Below are positions 33,358 to 41,924 of a stretch of 64,000 nucleotides of DNA, one piece after another. Location: the NCBI GenBank assembly GCA_963738545.1, contig CAVTXA010000009.1, positions 844,148-908,147 of the forward strand, given 5' to 3'. Numbering within the stretch: the first letter of the stretch is position 1; every line of letters begins with the position of its first letter. Source of the DNA: Bog-756 sp963738545. Lineage in GTDB: Bacteria; Actinomycetota; Acidimicrobiia; Acidimicrobiales; RAAP-2. Position numbers and translations under genes: made by a program. The notes beneath the pieces are model-generated. The model was not told where the DNA came from, did no database searches, and worked only from the letters and a program-made list of their open reading frames with translations.

Positions 33358-34280
33358 CGTGCTGCCCTACGCCACAGGACGTGCTGGTCCATCCGGGGGC
33401 TCTCCATCACCGTGCCGTCGACGGTGACCCACAACGCGGCGACGTGGCGACGACGGGCCTCACGTTCGATGCCATCCCGGCCGTAGAGGAAGAGCACCTT
33501 GCTCATGACCTCGGATGCGGCAGGGTCGTCGCCGACCACGGTCACGGCGGTGAGTCCCCCACCCCCCGGGGAGCCGGTCCGGGGATCGATGAGATGGTGG
33601 ACGGGCCGTCCGCCGGCACGCCATCGGCGGATCCGTACCGACGAGGTGGCACAGGACACGTCACGGAGCTGGAGCACCGCCAGTGGATCGGAGCCACCGT
33701 GGGGGTCCTCGACCGCGATCCGCCAACCGGGCCCGTCCGGTCCGGCCCCCCGGCACAGGCAGTCACCCCCGGCGTCGACCAGGAAGTCACGGTGGGTGTC
33801 GACCAGTCGACTCGCCGCCCACCGCACGGACAGGCCCTTGCCGATCCCCCCGAGGTCGATGGCCGTACCGCCGAGATGCACCTGGGGATGCCGTCCGCCC
33901 CGGAAACGCGGCCGCCAGGGCCCTCTCGGGCCTCGACCGGCAGCCACCCCGGGTGTGTCGACGTCGCCCCGGGCAAACGGGAGTGAGCGGTCGTACCCCA
34001 GACGGATCAGGTCACCGTAGACCCGGGGATCGAAGGTTCCCTTCGTGTGCTGGTAGGCCCGATGGGCTTCGCCGACGGCCTCGTAGAGCACCTCGGGGAC
34101 CTCATGCCAACGAGCGGGTGCGGCGTTGATCCGTGTCAGGTCGCTGGCCGGGTCGAAACGGGAGCACGTGGCGTCCACGGTCCGGAAGACCCGTTTGGCG
34201 GCGGCCAGGCTGGCGCCGTGGCCGGTCGACCGGGACGCCACCCGACTGACGATGGCGATGGTCGACGCCATGGCGCGCAC
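33354..34280 (-). CDS. apbE: ApbE-type FAD:protein FMN transferase
   Basis: A 308-aa transferase that attaches FMN from FAD to a Thr or Ser in target proteins. Hallmarks are AIDLGGIGKGLSVRWA, FLVDAGGDCLCRG and HHLIDPRTGSPGGGG. I see no signal peptide or lipobox at the N-terminus, so it may act in the cytoplasm or the start may be misplaced. It begins at GTG 34280, or possibly ATG 34271, 70 bp after the Pro/Thr-rich gene, and overlaps the haem protein gene in an ATGA. No FMN_bind-domain target lies in the window. Confidence 0.92.
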   Translation of the reverse strand: MRAMASTIAIVSRVASRSTGHGASLAAAKRVFRTVDATCSRFDPASDLTRINAAPARWHEVPEVLYEAVGEAHRAYQHTKGTFDPRVYGDLIRLGYDRSLPFARGDVDTPGVAAGRGPRGPWRPRFRGGRHPQVHLGGTAIDLGGIGKGLSVRWAASRLVDTHRDFLVDAGGDCLCRGAGPDGPGWRIAVEDPHGGSDPLAVLQLRDVSCATSSVRIRRWRAGGRPVHHLIDPRTGSPGGGGLTAVTVVGDDPAASEVMSKVLFLYGRDGIEREARRRHVAALWVTVDGTVMESPRMDQHVLWRRAAR

Positions 34281-34350
34281 GGTGGCGACGACCTCGTCAC
34301 CCCCGGGCGACCGTCGTGTCGTTGGATCGGAAAGGACGGCAACATCCGAC

Positions 34351-34965
34351 TCACGGCTTGGCAGGAGAGGCTCCCGTCGTCGTCGTCACCGGAGGGGGTG
34401 GTGTGGTGACCACGGGCGCAGGCGTGGTCACCGGTGGTGCCACCGGCGATGGTGTCGTCGGTGCCGGCGCCGTCGCCGGCGAACCGGCTGCGGGTGTGCC
34501 GCTCGGGGAAGCGACCACCGAGCCACCCGACGGCGTACCGGACGTGGGATGGACGCCGGCTGCGGCGCCGGGGGTGCTGCCGGCCGGCACCGAGGTGCCC
34601 GCCTGCCCGGTGCCCCCTGCCGCCGTTGACCCAGCGCCCGACGGCGTCGATCCTGCTGCCGTCGGGGACACGGGAGTGCCGCCGGGGAGGGTGGCTGACG
34701 ATGTCCCCGATGTGCCATCGAGCTGTTGGGTGGTCGAGTCGATGGATGCCTTGAGCTGGGCGATGGTCTGCCGGTCAGCGGCAATCTGCTTGTCGGTCTG
34801 CTCACCGGATCCGGTATTGAAGCTGGCCGACGCGGGAGGGGTGGTGCGGACGGCCCAGGTCAGCGTGAGGCCAGTGACACCCACCGTGGCGGCGGCGGCC
34901 ACGGCCGAGGACACCGACTTTCGCCGACGGTTCGCCGGGCGAGGTCCGTTCGGGTGCTCAGTCAC
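34351..34965 (-). CDS. Membrane-anchored Pro/Thr/Gly-rich protein
   Basis: Unrecognised protein of about 204 aa. After a basic N-terminus (RRRKS), one hydrophobic helix (SAVAAAATVGVTGLTLTWAV) anchors or exports it. A short predicted coiled-coil part (KQIAADRQTIAQLKASIDSTTQ without its leading residues) follows, then ~110 residues rich in Pro, Thr, Gly and Ala ending in PVTTTTGASPAKP. The GTG start overlaps the previous stop by 8 bp. It is the second gene of the electron-transfer operon. A GTSSATLP stretch in the disordered part loosely recalls ApbE target sites. Confidence 0.68.
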   Translation of the reverse strand: MTEHPNGPRPANRRRKSVSSAVAAAATVGVTGLTLTWAVRTTPPASASFNTGSGEQTDKQIAADRQTIAQLKASIDSTTQQLDGTSGTSSATLPGGTPVSPTAAGSTPSGAGSTAAGGTGQAGTSVPAGSTPGAAAGVHPTSGTPSGGSVVASPSGTPAAGSPATAPAPTTPSPVAPPVTTPAPVVTTPPPPVTTTTGASPAKP

Positions 34966-35491
34966 CGCCACCACCGCCTCCCCCGTGACGAGGCCGCGTG
35001 GTGGTCGTCGTCGGCGGGTGTGCGACAGTCGTCGTGGTCGTGGACGAGGGTGGCTGGGTCGTGGTCGTGGGTACTGGAGGCGCAGACGTCGGAGTCGGAT
35101 CCCCATCGTCCGCAGAAGGTGCCGTCGTGACCGTCGTGGTGGCCGGCGTGGCGGGCTGGGGCCCGGGTGCGACCGAACTAGGTACCGGAACCGTGACCGA
35201 CGGAACCGTGGTCGGCACCGAGGGCGGCTCGGTGACGGGTTGGGCCGCCAATGCCAGGGCGACCGCCGCGGCACGTCGGGCCGCCTCGAGCTGCGTCTGC
35301 AGCGTGACCTCCTGCTGACTGAGCGAGATGACCTGTTGATCCAGCCCCAGAGCCTCGGAGGTGCTCGCCTGTTGCTGCGTCACCGCCGGCGGCGACGTGG
35401 CACCGGCGGCGGTCACCACGCCGAGGGCTACTCCTCCGGTGGCAGCCACACCGACCAGCCAGCCTCGTCTCCGCCGATGCCCCTCGCTCAT
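34958..35491 (-). CDS. Membrane-anchored Pro/Thr-rich protein with Gly-rich tail
   Basis: Unrecognised protein of 177 aa, first gene of the operon. MSEGHRRRRGWLVGVAATGG is a basic N-terminus running into a signal or anchor helix; a coiled-coil-like segment with LDQQVISLSQQEVTLQTQLE follows, then a long Pro/Thr/Ser stretch and the tail RPRHGGGGGGGD. The tail matches that of the protein at 30395-30922. The ATG at 35491 has GGAGGAG about 6 bp upstream, a strong site. The order helix, coiled coil, disordered wall-spanning region suggests an exported structural or partner role. Confidence 0.7.
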   Translation of the reverse strand: MSEGHRRRRGWLVGVAATGGVALGVVTAAGATSPPAVTQQQASTSEALGLDQQVISLSQQEVTLQTQLEAARRAAAVALALAAQPVTEPPSVPTTVPSVTVPVPSSVAPGPQPATPATTTVTTAPSADDGDPTPTSAPPVPTTTTQPPSSTTTTTVAHPPTTTTTRPRHGGGGGGGD

Positions 35492-35572
35492 GGATCTCCT
35501 CCATCGGTCCATGGGCAGACCCTGCCCGGCCTTCATGGTGACGGCCGAACCTAAGGCGCCCATGAAACGGCC

Positions 35573-35588
35573 ATGAGAGTTCTCTCAT
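35573..35588. promoter_or_regulatory. Perfect palindrome upstream of the electron-transfer operon
   Basis: ATGAGAG and CTCTCAT are perfect inverted repeats with a 2-bp spacer, 82 bp upstream of the first gene of the minus-strand operon and 125 bp upstream of the plus-strand reductase gene. It could be a dimeric regulator site, for instance of the operon's own response regulator; that link is inference. Confidence 0.4.
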
Positions 35589-35712
35589 CAACACGCCGGT
35601 AGACGTCCGCAGTGGTCACCCCTGCTCCAGGAAGGTGCATCGACAGGATTCCGCCGTCCCTTGAGATGGAAATCGAGCCTGAGGGCAACGGCCAGGGGCG
35701 TAGCCTGGACCC

Positions 35713-37068
35713 ATGCGATTCGTGATCATCGGCGGTGGCCCAGCCGGGAACCAGGCCGCCACCCACGCCGCCCGTCTCGGTGTGGACGTCACGCTCATCG
35801 AGCGTGACGTGGTCGGAGGCGCCGCCAACCTCTGGGACTGCATCCCCTCCAAGGCCATGATCGCCACAGGTGGGGCCATGTCCTATCTCCGCCGGATCGA
35901 CGGTATGGGCGTCATCGGATCCGGGGGGGAGCTGGACCTCGAACGGCTACGCCACCGGATCACCGCCATCGTCGAACACCTCGAACAGACCAACGAAAAG
36001 ATTCTCCACAGCCAGCAGGTGGCCCTCATCCGAGGTACCGCCCGCCTGGTCGGCCCCCACACCGTGGTGGCCGATACCGAGGATGGTCCGATGACCTTCG
36101 AGGCCGACGCCGTGCTCATCAGCACGGGCAGCCGTCCCCGGGTGCCGCCCTGGGCCGATCTGAGCGGGGACCGACTCCTGACCACCCGCGACGCCTACCC
36201 ACCCAAGACCCTCCCCGACCACCTGGTGGTGATCGGCTCGGGCGTCACCGGGGTCGAGTTCGTGCATATGTTCTCGTCGCTCGGATGCGAGGTGACGCTC
36301 ATCGTGAGCCGCCAGCAGGTCCTTCCCCAAAAGGACCCCGAAGTGGCCGCCGTGCTCGAGGCCGACTTCTCCCGCCGTGGCGTCCACCTGCTGAAGGGGG
36401 CCCGTGCCGTCGGGGTGGATCAGGACGCCGAGGGCGTCACGGTCCGGTGCGACGACGGTCGCGTCGTCCGGGGCTCGCACGCGCTCCTGGCCATCGGCTC
36501 CGCTCCCAACTCGGAAGGGCTCGGCCTGGCTGAGGCTGGCGTGGAGGTGGCCGAGGACGGGCACGTCCCGATCAACCGCCACTGTCAGACCAACGTGCCC
36601 CACATCTTCGCCGCCGGCGACCTCTCCGGGAAGCTTCCCCTCTCGTCGGTGGCCAGCATGCAGGGCCGCAAGGTCGCCGAGTACGTCGTCGGCGGCCATA
36701 CGGTGAGCCACCGGCATCCCAACTACGACAGCGCCCCGTCGGCCATCTTCACCGAGCCCGAGATCGCCGACGTCGGACTGGCCGAGGCCGACGCCTTCGC
36801 CGAGGGGCGCAAGATCCGGGTCACCAAGGTGCCCTTTGCCGCCAGCTCTCGGGCCCTGATCGACAACGACTCCCGTGGCTTCGTGAAGATCATCACCGAT
36901 CCGGCTACCGGCATCGTCCTGGGCGGCTCCATCGTGGGCCGGAACGCCTCCGAACTGATCTCGGTCCTGGCCGTGGCGGTAACGGGCGGGCTCGGAGTGA
37001 CCGACATCGTCGAGTCCATGCTCGTGCATCCCACATTGGCCGAGGCGCTGGCCGAGGCCGCTGACTGA
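35713..37068 (+). CDS. lpdA: LpdA-type NAD(P)H:quinone reductase
   Basis: A 451-aa flavoprotein of the pyridine nucleotide-disulfide family. FAD motif MRFVIIGGGPAGNQAA, NAD motif VVIGSGVTGVEF, second FAD motif HIFAAGDLSG, and a C-terminal dimerisation domain. The redox box that should read C-x4-C has Ala38 and only Cys43 (AANLWDCIPSK), so there is no active disulfide. This is the pattern of mycobacterial LpdA (Rv3303c), which reduces quinones rather than lipoamide. The gene is followed by a membrane mannosyltransferase 42 bp downstream. Confidence 0.86.
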   Translation: MRFVIIGGGPAGNQAATHAARLGVDVTLIERDVVGGAANLWDCIPSKAMIATGGAMSYLRRIDGMGVIGSGGELDLERLRHRITAIVEHLEQTNEKILHSQQVALIRGTARLVGPHTVVADTEDGPMTFEADAVLISTGSRPRVPPWADLSGDRLLTTRDAYPPKTLPDHLVVIGSGVTGVEFVHMFSSLGCEVTLIVSRQQVLPQKDPEVAAVLEADFSRRGVHLLKGARAVGVDQDAEGVTVRCDDGRVVRGSHALLAIGSAPNSEGLGLAEAGVEVAEDGHVPINRHCQTNVPHIFAAGDLSGKLPLSSVASMQGRKVAEYVVGGHTVSHRHPNYDSAPSAIFTEPEIADVGLAEADAFAEGRKIRVTKVPFAASSRALIDNDSRGFVKIITDPATGIVLGGSIVGRNASELISVLAVAVTGGLGVTDIVESMLVHPTLAEALAEAAD

Positions 37069-37110
37069 GCAGTCATCAATTCCGTCGGAGCAGGGGGTTA
37101 GGGTGACCGG

Positions 37111-38406
37111 GTGACCGGTGCGACCACCGACGACGGCACGGGAGCGGCAGCTCCTCCCGGCCTCGCTCCGGCCGGTGCCCAACCGGGTGACGAGGTGCCG
37201 ACTGGTCGTGCGCCCCCCACCAGTCGCATGGACCGTCGCCAGGCCGAGGCCCCATGGGTCCGTCGTCACCGCCGGACCCTCGGGATCCTGGCCCACACGA
37301 TCGGAACCTTCACCGTGTCCCGTCTGGTGGTGGCCGCGGCCCTCGGTTCGGTCCTCACGGTGAACCAGGGACTGGCCACCCACCACTTCACCGGGCCGTG
37401 GCCCAACCCGCCCAAGGCCTCGCTGTTCCTTCAGGCCCTCGGCTCCTGGGACGCCAGCTGGTATCTGCTCATCGCCGGGCACGGGTACTTCCCCCCACCG
37501 GCCCAGTTCCCGATCGCCCACGGGGCGGCCACGGCATTCTTCCCCGTCTGGCCCCTGCTGTTGCGGGGGCTGTCGTCGCTGACCGGGCTGACCCCCGTGG
37601 TGGTCGGCGTGGGCATGGCGTTCGTGATCGGCGCCGCTGCCTCCGTGGCCATCTGGTTCCTGGTGCGCCAGCTGTGTGACGACGCCGTGGCCGATCGGGC
37701 GGTCGTCCTGTGGTCCTTCTTCCCCGGCGCCGTTGTCCTGTCCATGGTGTACTCCGAGGGTCTGGCCATCCTGCTCTGCGCTGTCTGTCTCCTGGCCCTC
37801 CTGAAAGGCCAGTGGTTGGTCGCCGGCCTGGCCGCCGGGGTGGCCACCGGCGTCCACCCCGAAGCCATCGTGCTGGTGCTCTGCTGCCTGTGGGCCGCCG
37901 GTGTGGCCGTCCATCAGGACCGCGACTGGTGGGCCCTGGTCGCTCCGGTCCTCTCGGTGGCCGGCGTCGTTGGCTACTTCCTCTATCTCCGGAACACGAC
38001 GGGTGACCTCTTCGAGTGGTACCACGTCGAACGGGACCAGTGGGGCGGGACCGGCTTCTACCACGACACCGTGTTCGTCCTACGCCAGGCGGTGACCCAT
38101 CCCCACAATCTGGAGGCCGTGGTCCCGGCCCTCGGCCTCCTCTTCGCCCTGGCCGGCCTCTATCTCATGATCCGTTGGCGACCGCCGGCGATCATCTGGA
38201 TCTACACGGTCGGGATCCTGCTCTCGGCCTTCGACTCGAACATGGTGGGTGCTCGCCCCCGCGTCCTGCTCACCGCCTTCCCGCTCATCGTGGCTGTGGC
38301 CCGGCGGGTGCGGCCGGCCGCGTTCGGAACCGTCGCCGCGGTGTCAGGATTCCTTCTGGCTACGATGACCTTCCTCCTGTTCTCGCTGGTCCTCGTGGCT
38401 CCCTAG
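37111..38406 (+). CDS. PIG-V-like membrane mannosyltransferase
   Basis: A 431-aa polytopic protein with about ten helices and a Pro/Ala-rich cytoplasmic N-terminus of ~60 residues. The loop GSWDASWYLLIAGHGYFPP after the first helix is the conserved region of PIG-V/GPI-mannosyltransferase II relatives, where Asp of DxSWY is thought catalytic. FFPGAVVLSMVYSEG and the C-terminal GARPRVLLTAFPL also fit. It would use a polyprenyl-phosphate sugar on the outer face of the membrane. The GTG start at 37111 is the first in frame. Confidence 0.8.
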   Translation: MTGATTDDGTGAAAPPGLAPAGAQPGDEVPTGRAPPTSRMDRRQAEAPWVRRHRRTLGILAHTIGTFTVSRLVVAAALGSVLTVNQGLATHHFTGPWPNPPKASLFLQALGSWDASWYLLIAGHGYFPPPAQFPIAHGAATAFFPVWPLLLRGLSSLTGLTPVVVGVGMAFVIGAAASVAIWFLVRQLCDDAVADRAVVLWSFFPGAVVLSMVYSEGLAILLCAVCLLALLKGQWLVAGLAAGVATGVHPEAIVLVLCCLWAAGVAVHQDRDWWALVAPVLSVAGVVGYFLYLRNTTGDLFEWYHVERDQWGGTGFYHDTVFVLRQAVTHPHNLEAVVPALGLLFALAGLYLMIRWRPPAIIWIYTVGILLSAFDSNMVGARPRVLLTAFPLIVAVARRVRPAAFGTVAAVSGFLLATMTFLLFSLVLVAP

Positions 38407-38485
38407 TCGCGGTCACGGCCCAGGGGCCACAGGAGGCCAGGACCCGTCCGACGACGAAGCACCGTTCCGGTGCCGAGGGGGAACC

Positions 38486-38539
38486 ATGACAACGCCTGCC
38501 GACAGCATCGAGGCCCGCATCGACGGGCGGTCCAACTGA
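38486..38539 (+). CDS. Possible 17-codon leader peptide before SDR gene
   Basis: ATG at 38486 after a GGGGGAA site opens a 17-residue frame (MTTPADSIEARIDGRSN) whose TGA overlaps the ATG of the downstream SDR as TGATG. This layout permits translational coupling. The frame is short and could be chance; an alternative is that the SDR uses its own weak start. Confidence 0.3.
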   Translation: MTTPADSIEARIDGRSN

Positions 38540-39345
38540 TGGATGAGGAACACCAGGGACGGGTGGCCGGGAAGGTGGCCCTGGTCACCGGGGGGGCCGG
38601 TGGCATCGGGGGAGCCACGGCTCACGCCCTCGCCCGCCAGGGGGCCCCGGTGGCCGTCCTGGATGTCGACGCGGCCGGAGCCGAAGCGGTGGCCGAGGCG
38701 ATCCGGTCGTCGGGCAGCGAGGCATTCGCCGTCGTCGCCGACCTGGCCGATGAGGCGGCGGTGGTGCGTGCCATCCGGACGGTGGTCGACCGATTCGGAC
38801 GGCTCGACATCCTGCACAACAACGCCGCCCTCACCGACTCCGACTTCCTCAACCGGGACACCCCGGTCACCGACCTGGACATCGACGTGTGGAACCGGAC
38901 CCTGTCCGTCAACCTGACCAGCCAGATGCTCATGTGCAAGCACGCCATCCCCGAGATGATCCGCGACGGCGGCGGTTCCATCATCAACATGTCCTCGGGC
39001 GCCTCGCTGAAGGGCGACCGGACCCGCACCGCCTACGGGGTGTCCAAGGCCGGGGTGAACACCCTGACCATGTACGTGGCCACCTCGCACGGGAAACAGA
39101 ACATCCGGGTGAACACCATCGTGCCCGGCCTCATCATCACCGACGCCGTTCGGGCCCATCTGAACGAGGAGATCCTCACGGGGCTCGGTCGGGCCATCCT
39201 GACCACCCACCTCGGTGAGCCCGACGACATCGCCAACCTGGTCGTCTTCCTGGCTTCGGACGAGTCCCGCTACATCACCGGCCAGATGATCGCGGTGGAC
39301 GGTGGTATGTCGGCTCACGTGGGGAGTGCCGCACGGGACGACTGA
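38539..39345 (+). CDS. Short-chain dehydrogenase/reductase
   Basis: A 268-aa classical SDR, NAD(P)-dependent alcohol/ketone oxidoreductase. Cofactor loop VTGGAGGIGGATA, LDVDAAG with an Asp favouring NAD, NNAAL, catalytic Ser in NMSSGAS, and Tyr-x3-Lys in AYGVSKAG. C-terminal YITGQMIAVDGGMSAH is standard. The ATG at 38539 overlaps the stop of a tiny upstream frame; no better ribosome site is seen. Substrate unknown. Confidence 0.9.
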   Translation: MDEEHQGRVAGKVALVTGGAGGIGGATAHALARQGAPVAVLDVDAAGAEAVAEAIRSSGSEAFAVVADLADEAAVVRAIRTVVDRFGRLDILHNNAALTDSDFLNRDTPVTDLDIDVWNRTLSVNLTSQMLMCKHAIPEMIRDGGGSIINMSSGASLKGDRTRTAYGVSKAGVNTLTMYVATSHGKQNIRVNTIVPGLIITDAVRAHLNEEILTGLGRAILTTHLGEPDDIANLVVFLASDESRYITGQMIAVDGGMSAHVGSAARDD

Positions 39346-39393
39346 TCGAGGGAGCTGCACCGTCAGCCCACGGGGATCAGCCGCCCTCCGGGG

Positions 39394-40194
39394 TCAGGCC
39401 GACCCCAGAATGTAGGCACCGGTGTCGGGATGGTGGGTCCAGCCACTGGATGCCTGCGTGCCCCCGTCGACGTGGATGGTCTGCCCGGTCACGTAGCTGG
39501 ACAGGTCCCCGGCCAAGAAGACGGCGGCGCCAGCCATCTCGTCGACGTGGCCGGCCCGACCCATGGGTATCGTGAGTCCAAAATGCTCTTCGGCGCCGGG
39601 AGGGGCCACCGAGCGCATGCCCTCGGTCATGGTGATGTCCGGGGCCAGGGCGTTGACCCGGATGCCGTGCAGGGCCAGCTCCAACGCCGCGGTCTTCGTG
39701 TAGTTGATGACGCCGGCTTTGGCCGCCGCGTAGGCCGCATACCCCGGTGCCGCCCGTACCCCCTCGATCGACGTGATGTTGATCACGCTGCCCGGCATGC
39801 CCGCCGCAACCATGGATCGGGCCACCCGCTGCGTACAGAGGATCACGTGCTTGAGATTGGACCGGTAGAGGGCGTCCCATCCGTTCTCCGACGTCTCGAG
39901 CAGAGGTGAGAAGAACACACCACCGGCGTTGTTGACCAGGATGGTGACCTGACCGAGCTCCTCGGTCGTTCTCGCCAAGGCCGCGTCCACCTCGTCGGAC
40001 TGCCGGACGTCGGTGGGAATGCCCAGGCCACCGACCTCCTCGGCTGCCGATGCCGTGGTCTCCGGATCACGTTCCCAGATGGCGACCTTGGCCCCGAAGG
40101 CGGCCAGGCCGCGGGCGATGCCCCGACCGATGCCGGCGCCTCCGCCGGTCACGACGGCGACACGGTCGCTCAGGAGCACAGAGGAGGGATTCAT
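39394..40194 (-). CDS. Short-chain dehydrogenase/reductase
   Basis: A 266-aa classical SDR: VTGGGAGIGRGIA, NNAGG, catalytic Ser in INITSIEG, Tyr-x3-Lys in AYAAAKAG, and YVTGQTIHVDGG near the C-terminus. WERDPE after the second strand provides an acidic residue compatible with NAD. The ATG at 40194 follows a GAGGT-type site. It faces the previous SDR convergently and is divergent from an AhpD-like gene. Substrate unknown. Confidence 0.9.
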   Translation of the reverse strand: MNPSSVLLSDRVAVVTGGGAGIGRGIARGLAAFGAKVAIWERDPETTASAAEEVGGLGIPTDVRQSDEVDAALARTTEELGQVTILVNNAGGVFFSPLLETSENGWDALYRSNLKHVILCTQRVARSMVAAGMPGSVINITSIEGVRAAPGYAAYAAAKAGVINYTKTAALELALHGIRVNALAPDITMTEGMRSVAPPGAEEHFGLTIPMGRAGHVDEMAGAAVFLAGDLSSYVTGQTIHVDGGTQASSGWTHHPDTGAYILGSA

Positions 40195-40289
40195 GGACAA
40201 AGGGACCTCGATCCTTATAGGTTCACAGACGGAAGTTTCATTATCACGGACGAAGAACGATCGGTCGCTCCGGTCGAGAGGGGGAGTGT
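40195..40289. promoter_or_regulatory. Divergent promoter region
   Basis: 95 bp between divergent SDR and AhpD-like starts; relatively AT-rich around 40212-40250 (CCTTATAGG, TTTCATTATC), so both promoters probably overlap here. No clear operator palindrome. Confidence 0.4.
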
Positions 40290-40886
40290 ATGCCACGCAT
40301 CGAACCGATCCCGATGGACCAGCTGGCCGACGAGCCGCGCCGGATCATTGAGGAGGGAGTGGCCGACGGCACCTACGCCACACCGGTCCCGCTGCAGATC
40401 TTTGCCTACCGTACGGCGCAGATCATCCAGACCAGCATGGCCCGCAACGCCTGGGGCAAGAAGAGCCTGCTCGGGGGAAGAATCCTCGAACTGATCCGGA
40501 TCCGGAGCGCCCAGTTGGGCGAGTGCCAGCCGTGCATGCAGTCCCGCAAGCACGACTCCATCACCGATGAGGACGTTGCCTGCCTGATCGCCCCCGGTCA
40601 TTCGGACCTCACCGACCAGGAACGCCTGGCCGTCGAGTTCTTGGACCTGCTCTCGGCCGACCACCATGCCATCGACGACGAGACGTACCGCCGACTCGGC
40701 GAGGTCTTCACCGCGGCCCAGATCATCGAGTTGGGCTTCACGTGTGCCACCGCCATGGGCACCCACCGGTTCATCCACACCCTGGACCCCTTCGGCACCG
40801 CCCCCCCGGTGATCGCCTTCGATCCCGACCAGGTGGACACGGCCTACCCCGGCACCGCCGCCGTGACCGAAGAGGCCAAGGTATGA
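40290..40886 (+). CDS. Carboxymuconolactone decarboxylase/AhpD-like protein
   Basis: A 198-aa all-helical protein of the CMD/AhpD fold. The redox pair is CQPC in QLGECQPCMQSRKH, the typical AhpD motif E-x3-C-x2-C-x3-H, so it may act as a peroxide-linked or general disulfide reductant. The helix LTDQERLAVEFLDLL is also characteristic. The stop overlaps the next gene in an ATGA, so it is coupled to an extended-SDR epimerase-like enzyme. Confidence 0.87.
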   Translation: MPRIEPIPMDQLADEPRRIIEEGVADGTYATPVPLQIFAYRTAQIIQTSMARNAWGKKSLLGGRILELIRIRSAQLGECQPCMQSRKHDSITDEDVACLIAPGHSDLTDQERLAVEFLDLLSADHHAIDDETYRRLGEVFTAAQIIELGFTCATAMGTHRFIHTLDPFGTAPPVIAFDPDQVDTAYPGTAAVTEEAKV

Positions 40887-41872
40887 GCGAGGCCGTTCTG
40901 GTCACGGGAGCCACCGGCTTGGCCGGCGCCAACATCTGCAAGCTGTTGGTGGCACGAGGCGACACCGTCCGGGCCCTGGCCAGGGACGGAGCCGATGTCG
41001 GGCCCCTCATCGAGTTGGGTGTCGATGTCGTGACCGGGGACATCACCGATGCGGACGACGTGATGCGGGCCGCCAGGGGCTGCGACTCGGCGATCCACAG
41101 TGCCGCCCTCCTGGGCGGGGCCAGCCAGGACATCGAGCCGTTCCGCGCCGTGAATGTGGACGGGACCAGGCATGTACTCGACGCCGGTGAGGCTCTGGGC
41201 ATGCGTCGGGTGGTAGCCGTGAGCACCGGCACCTTCTTCGACACCTCCGGTGGGCTCGAACGGGAGGATGCCCCGGTGTCCACGAAGCCCAGCTCGGATC
41301 CTTACACGCTGACCAAGATGGCCGCCTTCGAGGACGCCATGGCCCGGGCGGCCGCGGGGCAGGACGTCGTCACGACTCACCCCGGGGCCATCTTCGGACC
41401 CTCCCCGGTGGCGAGCAACGCCCTGGGCAAGACCAGCTTCAACCGGGTACTGCTCTCCGCACTCCGCCAGCGCATCCAGGCCTACCTGCGCTTTCCGGTG
41501 AGCTGGGTGTTCGCCGACGACATCGCCCGAGGTTGCATCCTGGCCCTCGACCGCGGGGTGTCCGGTGAGCGGTACATGCTCGACGGGCGCCCCGAGGACG
41601 TGGTGAGTACCGCCGAGGCCTGCAGTCGCATCTGTGAGCTGGCCGGCATGGACCACCGGGTGGCAGACATCGAGCCGTCCGACGACCCCGAGGTGCTCAA
41701 AGTGTTCGGCCCGACCCTGGTGGCCATTGCCGCCAAGGCGGCAAAGGACAAGCCGGGGCGACGCACGCTGGCCGAGTCGAAGACCCACAAGCGGCTCGGT
41801 TACGAACCGATCAGCCTGGACGAGGGACTCATCGCCACGACCGCGTGGCTGAAGGGGCTCGACAAGTTCTGA
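40883..41872 (+). CDS. NAD-dependent epimerase/dehydratase family protein
   Basis: A 329-aa extended SDR. The N-terminal Rossmann loop is VTGATGLAGANICKLL, the catalytic region has STGTFFDTSGG and Tyr-x3-Lys in PYTLTKMAAFE, and the substrate domain contains HPGAIFGPSP. Close relatives reduce or isomerise sugars, dihydroflavonols or sterol-like compounds; the exact reaction is unclear. Translationally coupled to the AhpD-like gene. Confidence 0.88.
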   Translation: MSEAVLVTGATGLAGANICKLLVARGDTVRALARDGADVGPLIELGVDVVTGDITDADDVMRAARGCDSAIHSAALLGGASQDIEPFRAVNVDGTRHVLDAGEALGMRRVVAVSTGTFFDTSGGLEREDAPVSTKPSSDPYTLTKMAAFEDAMARAAAGQDVVTTHPGAIFGPSPVASNALGKTSFNRVLLSALRQRIQAYLRFPVSWVFADDIARGCILALDRGVSGERYMLDGRPEDVVSTAEACSRICELAGMDHRVADIEPSDDPEVLKVFGPTLVAIAAKAAKDKPGRRTLAESKTHKRLGYEPISLDEGLIATTAWLKGLDKF

Positions 41873-41887
41873 GGCGGCCCGTCGGCC

Positions 41888-41914
41888 GTCGGCCCGGGCC
41901 GGCCGTGGGCCGAC
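41888..41914. terminator. Bidirectional terminator hairpin
   Basis: GTCGGCCC and GGGCCGAC form a perfect 8-bp stem with an 11-bp loop, exactly between two convergent genes. No T-run on either side, but position and stability suit a shared terminator. Confidence 0.5.
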
Positions 41915-41924
41915 CCGTCCAGCC

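Noticed and set aside
34351..35491. A single long frame joining both Pro/Thr-rich genes
   Set aside because: They are in different frames, overlap by 8 bp, and each has its own signal/anchor helix.
35713..37068. Dihydrolipoamide dehydrogenase
   Set aside because: Lacks the first active-site Cys, so no redox disulfide; fits LpdA-type quinone reductase.
35947..38064. Minus-strand open frame of 705 codons opposite LpdA and the mannosyltransferase
   Set aside because: Same shadow composition and no domain; the plus-strand genes are well supported.
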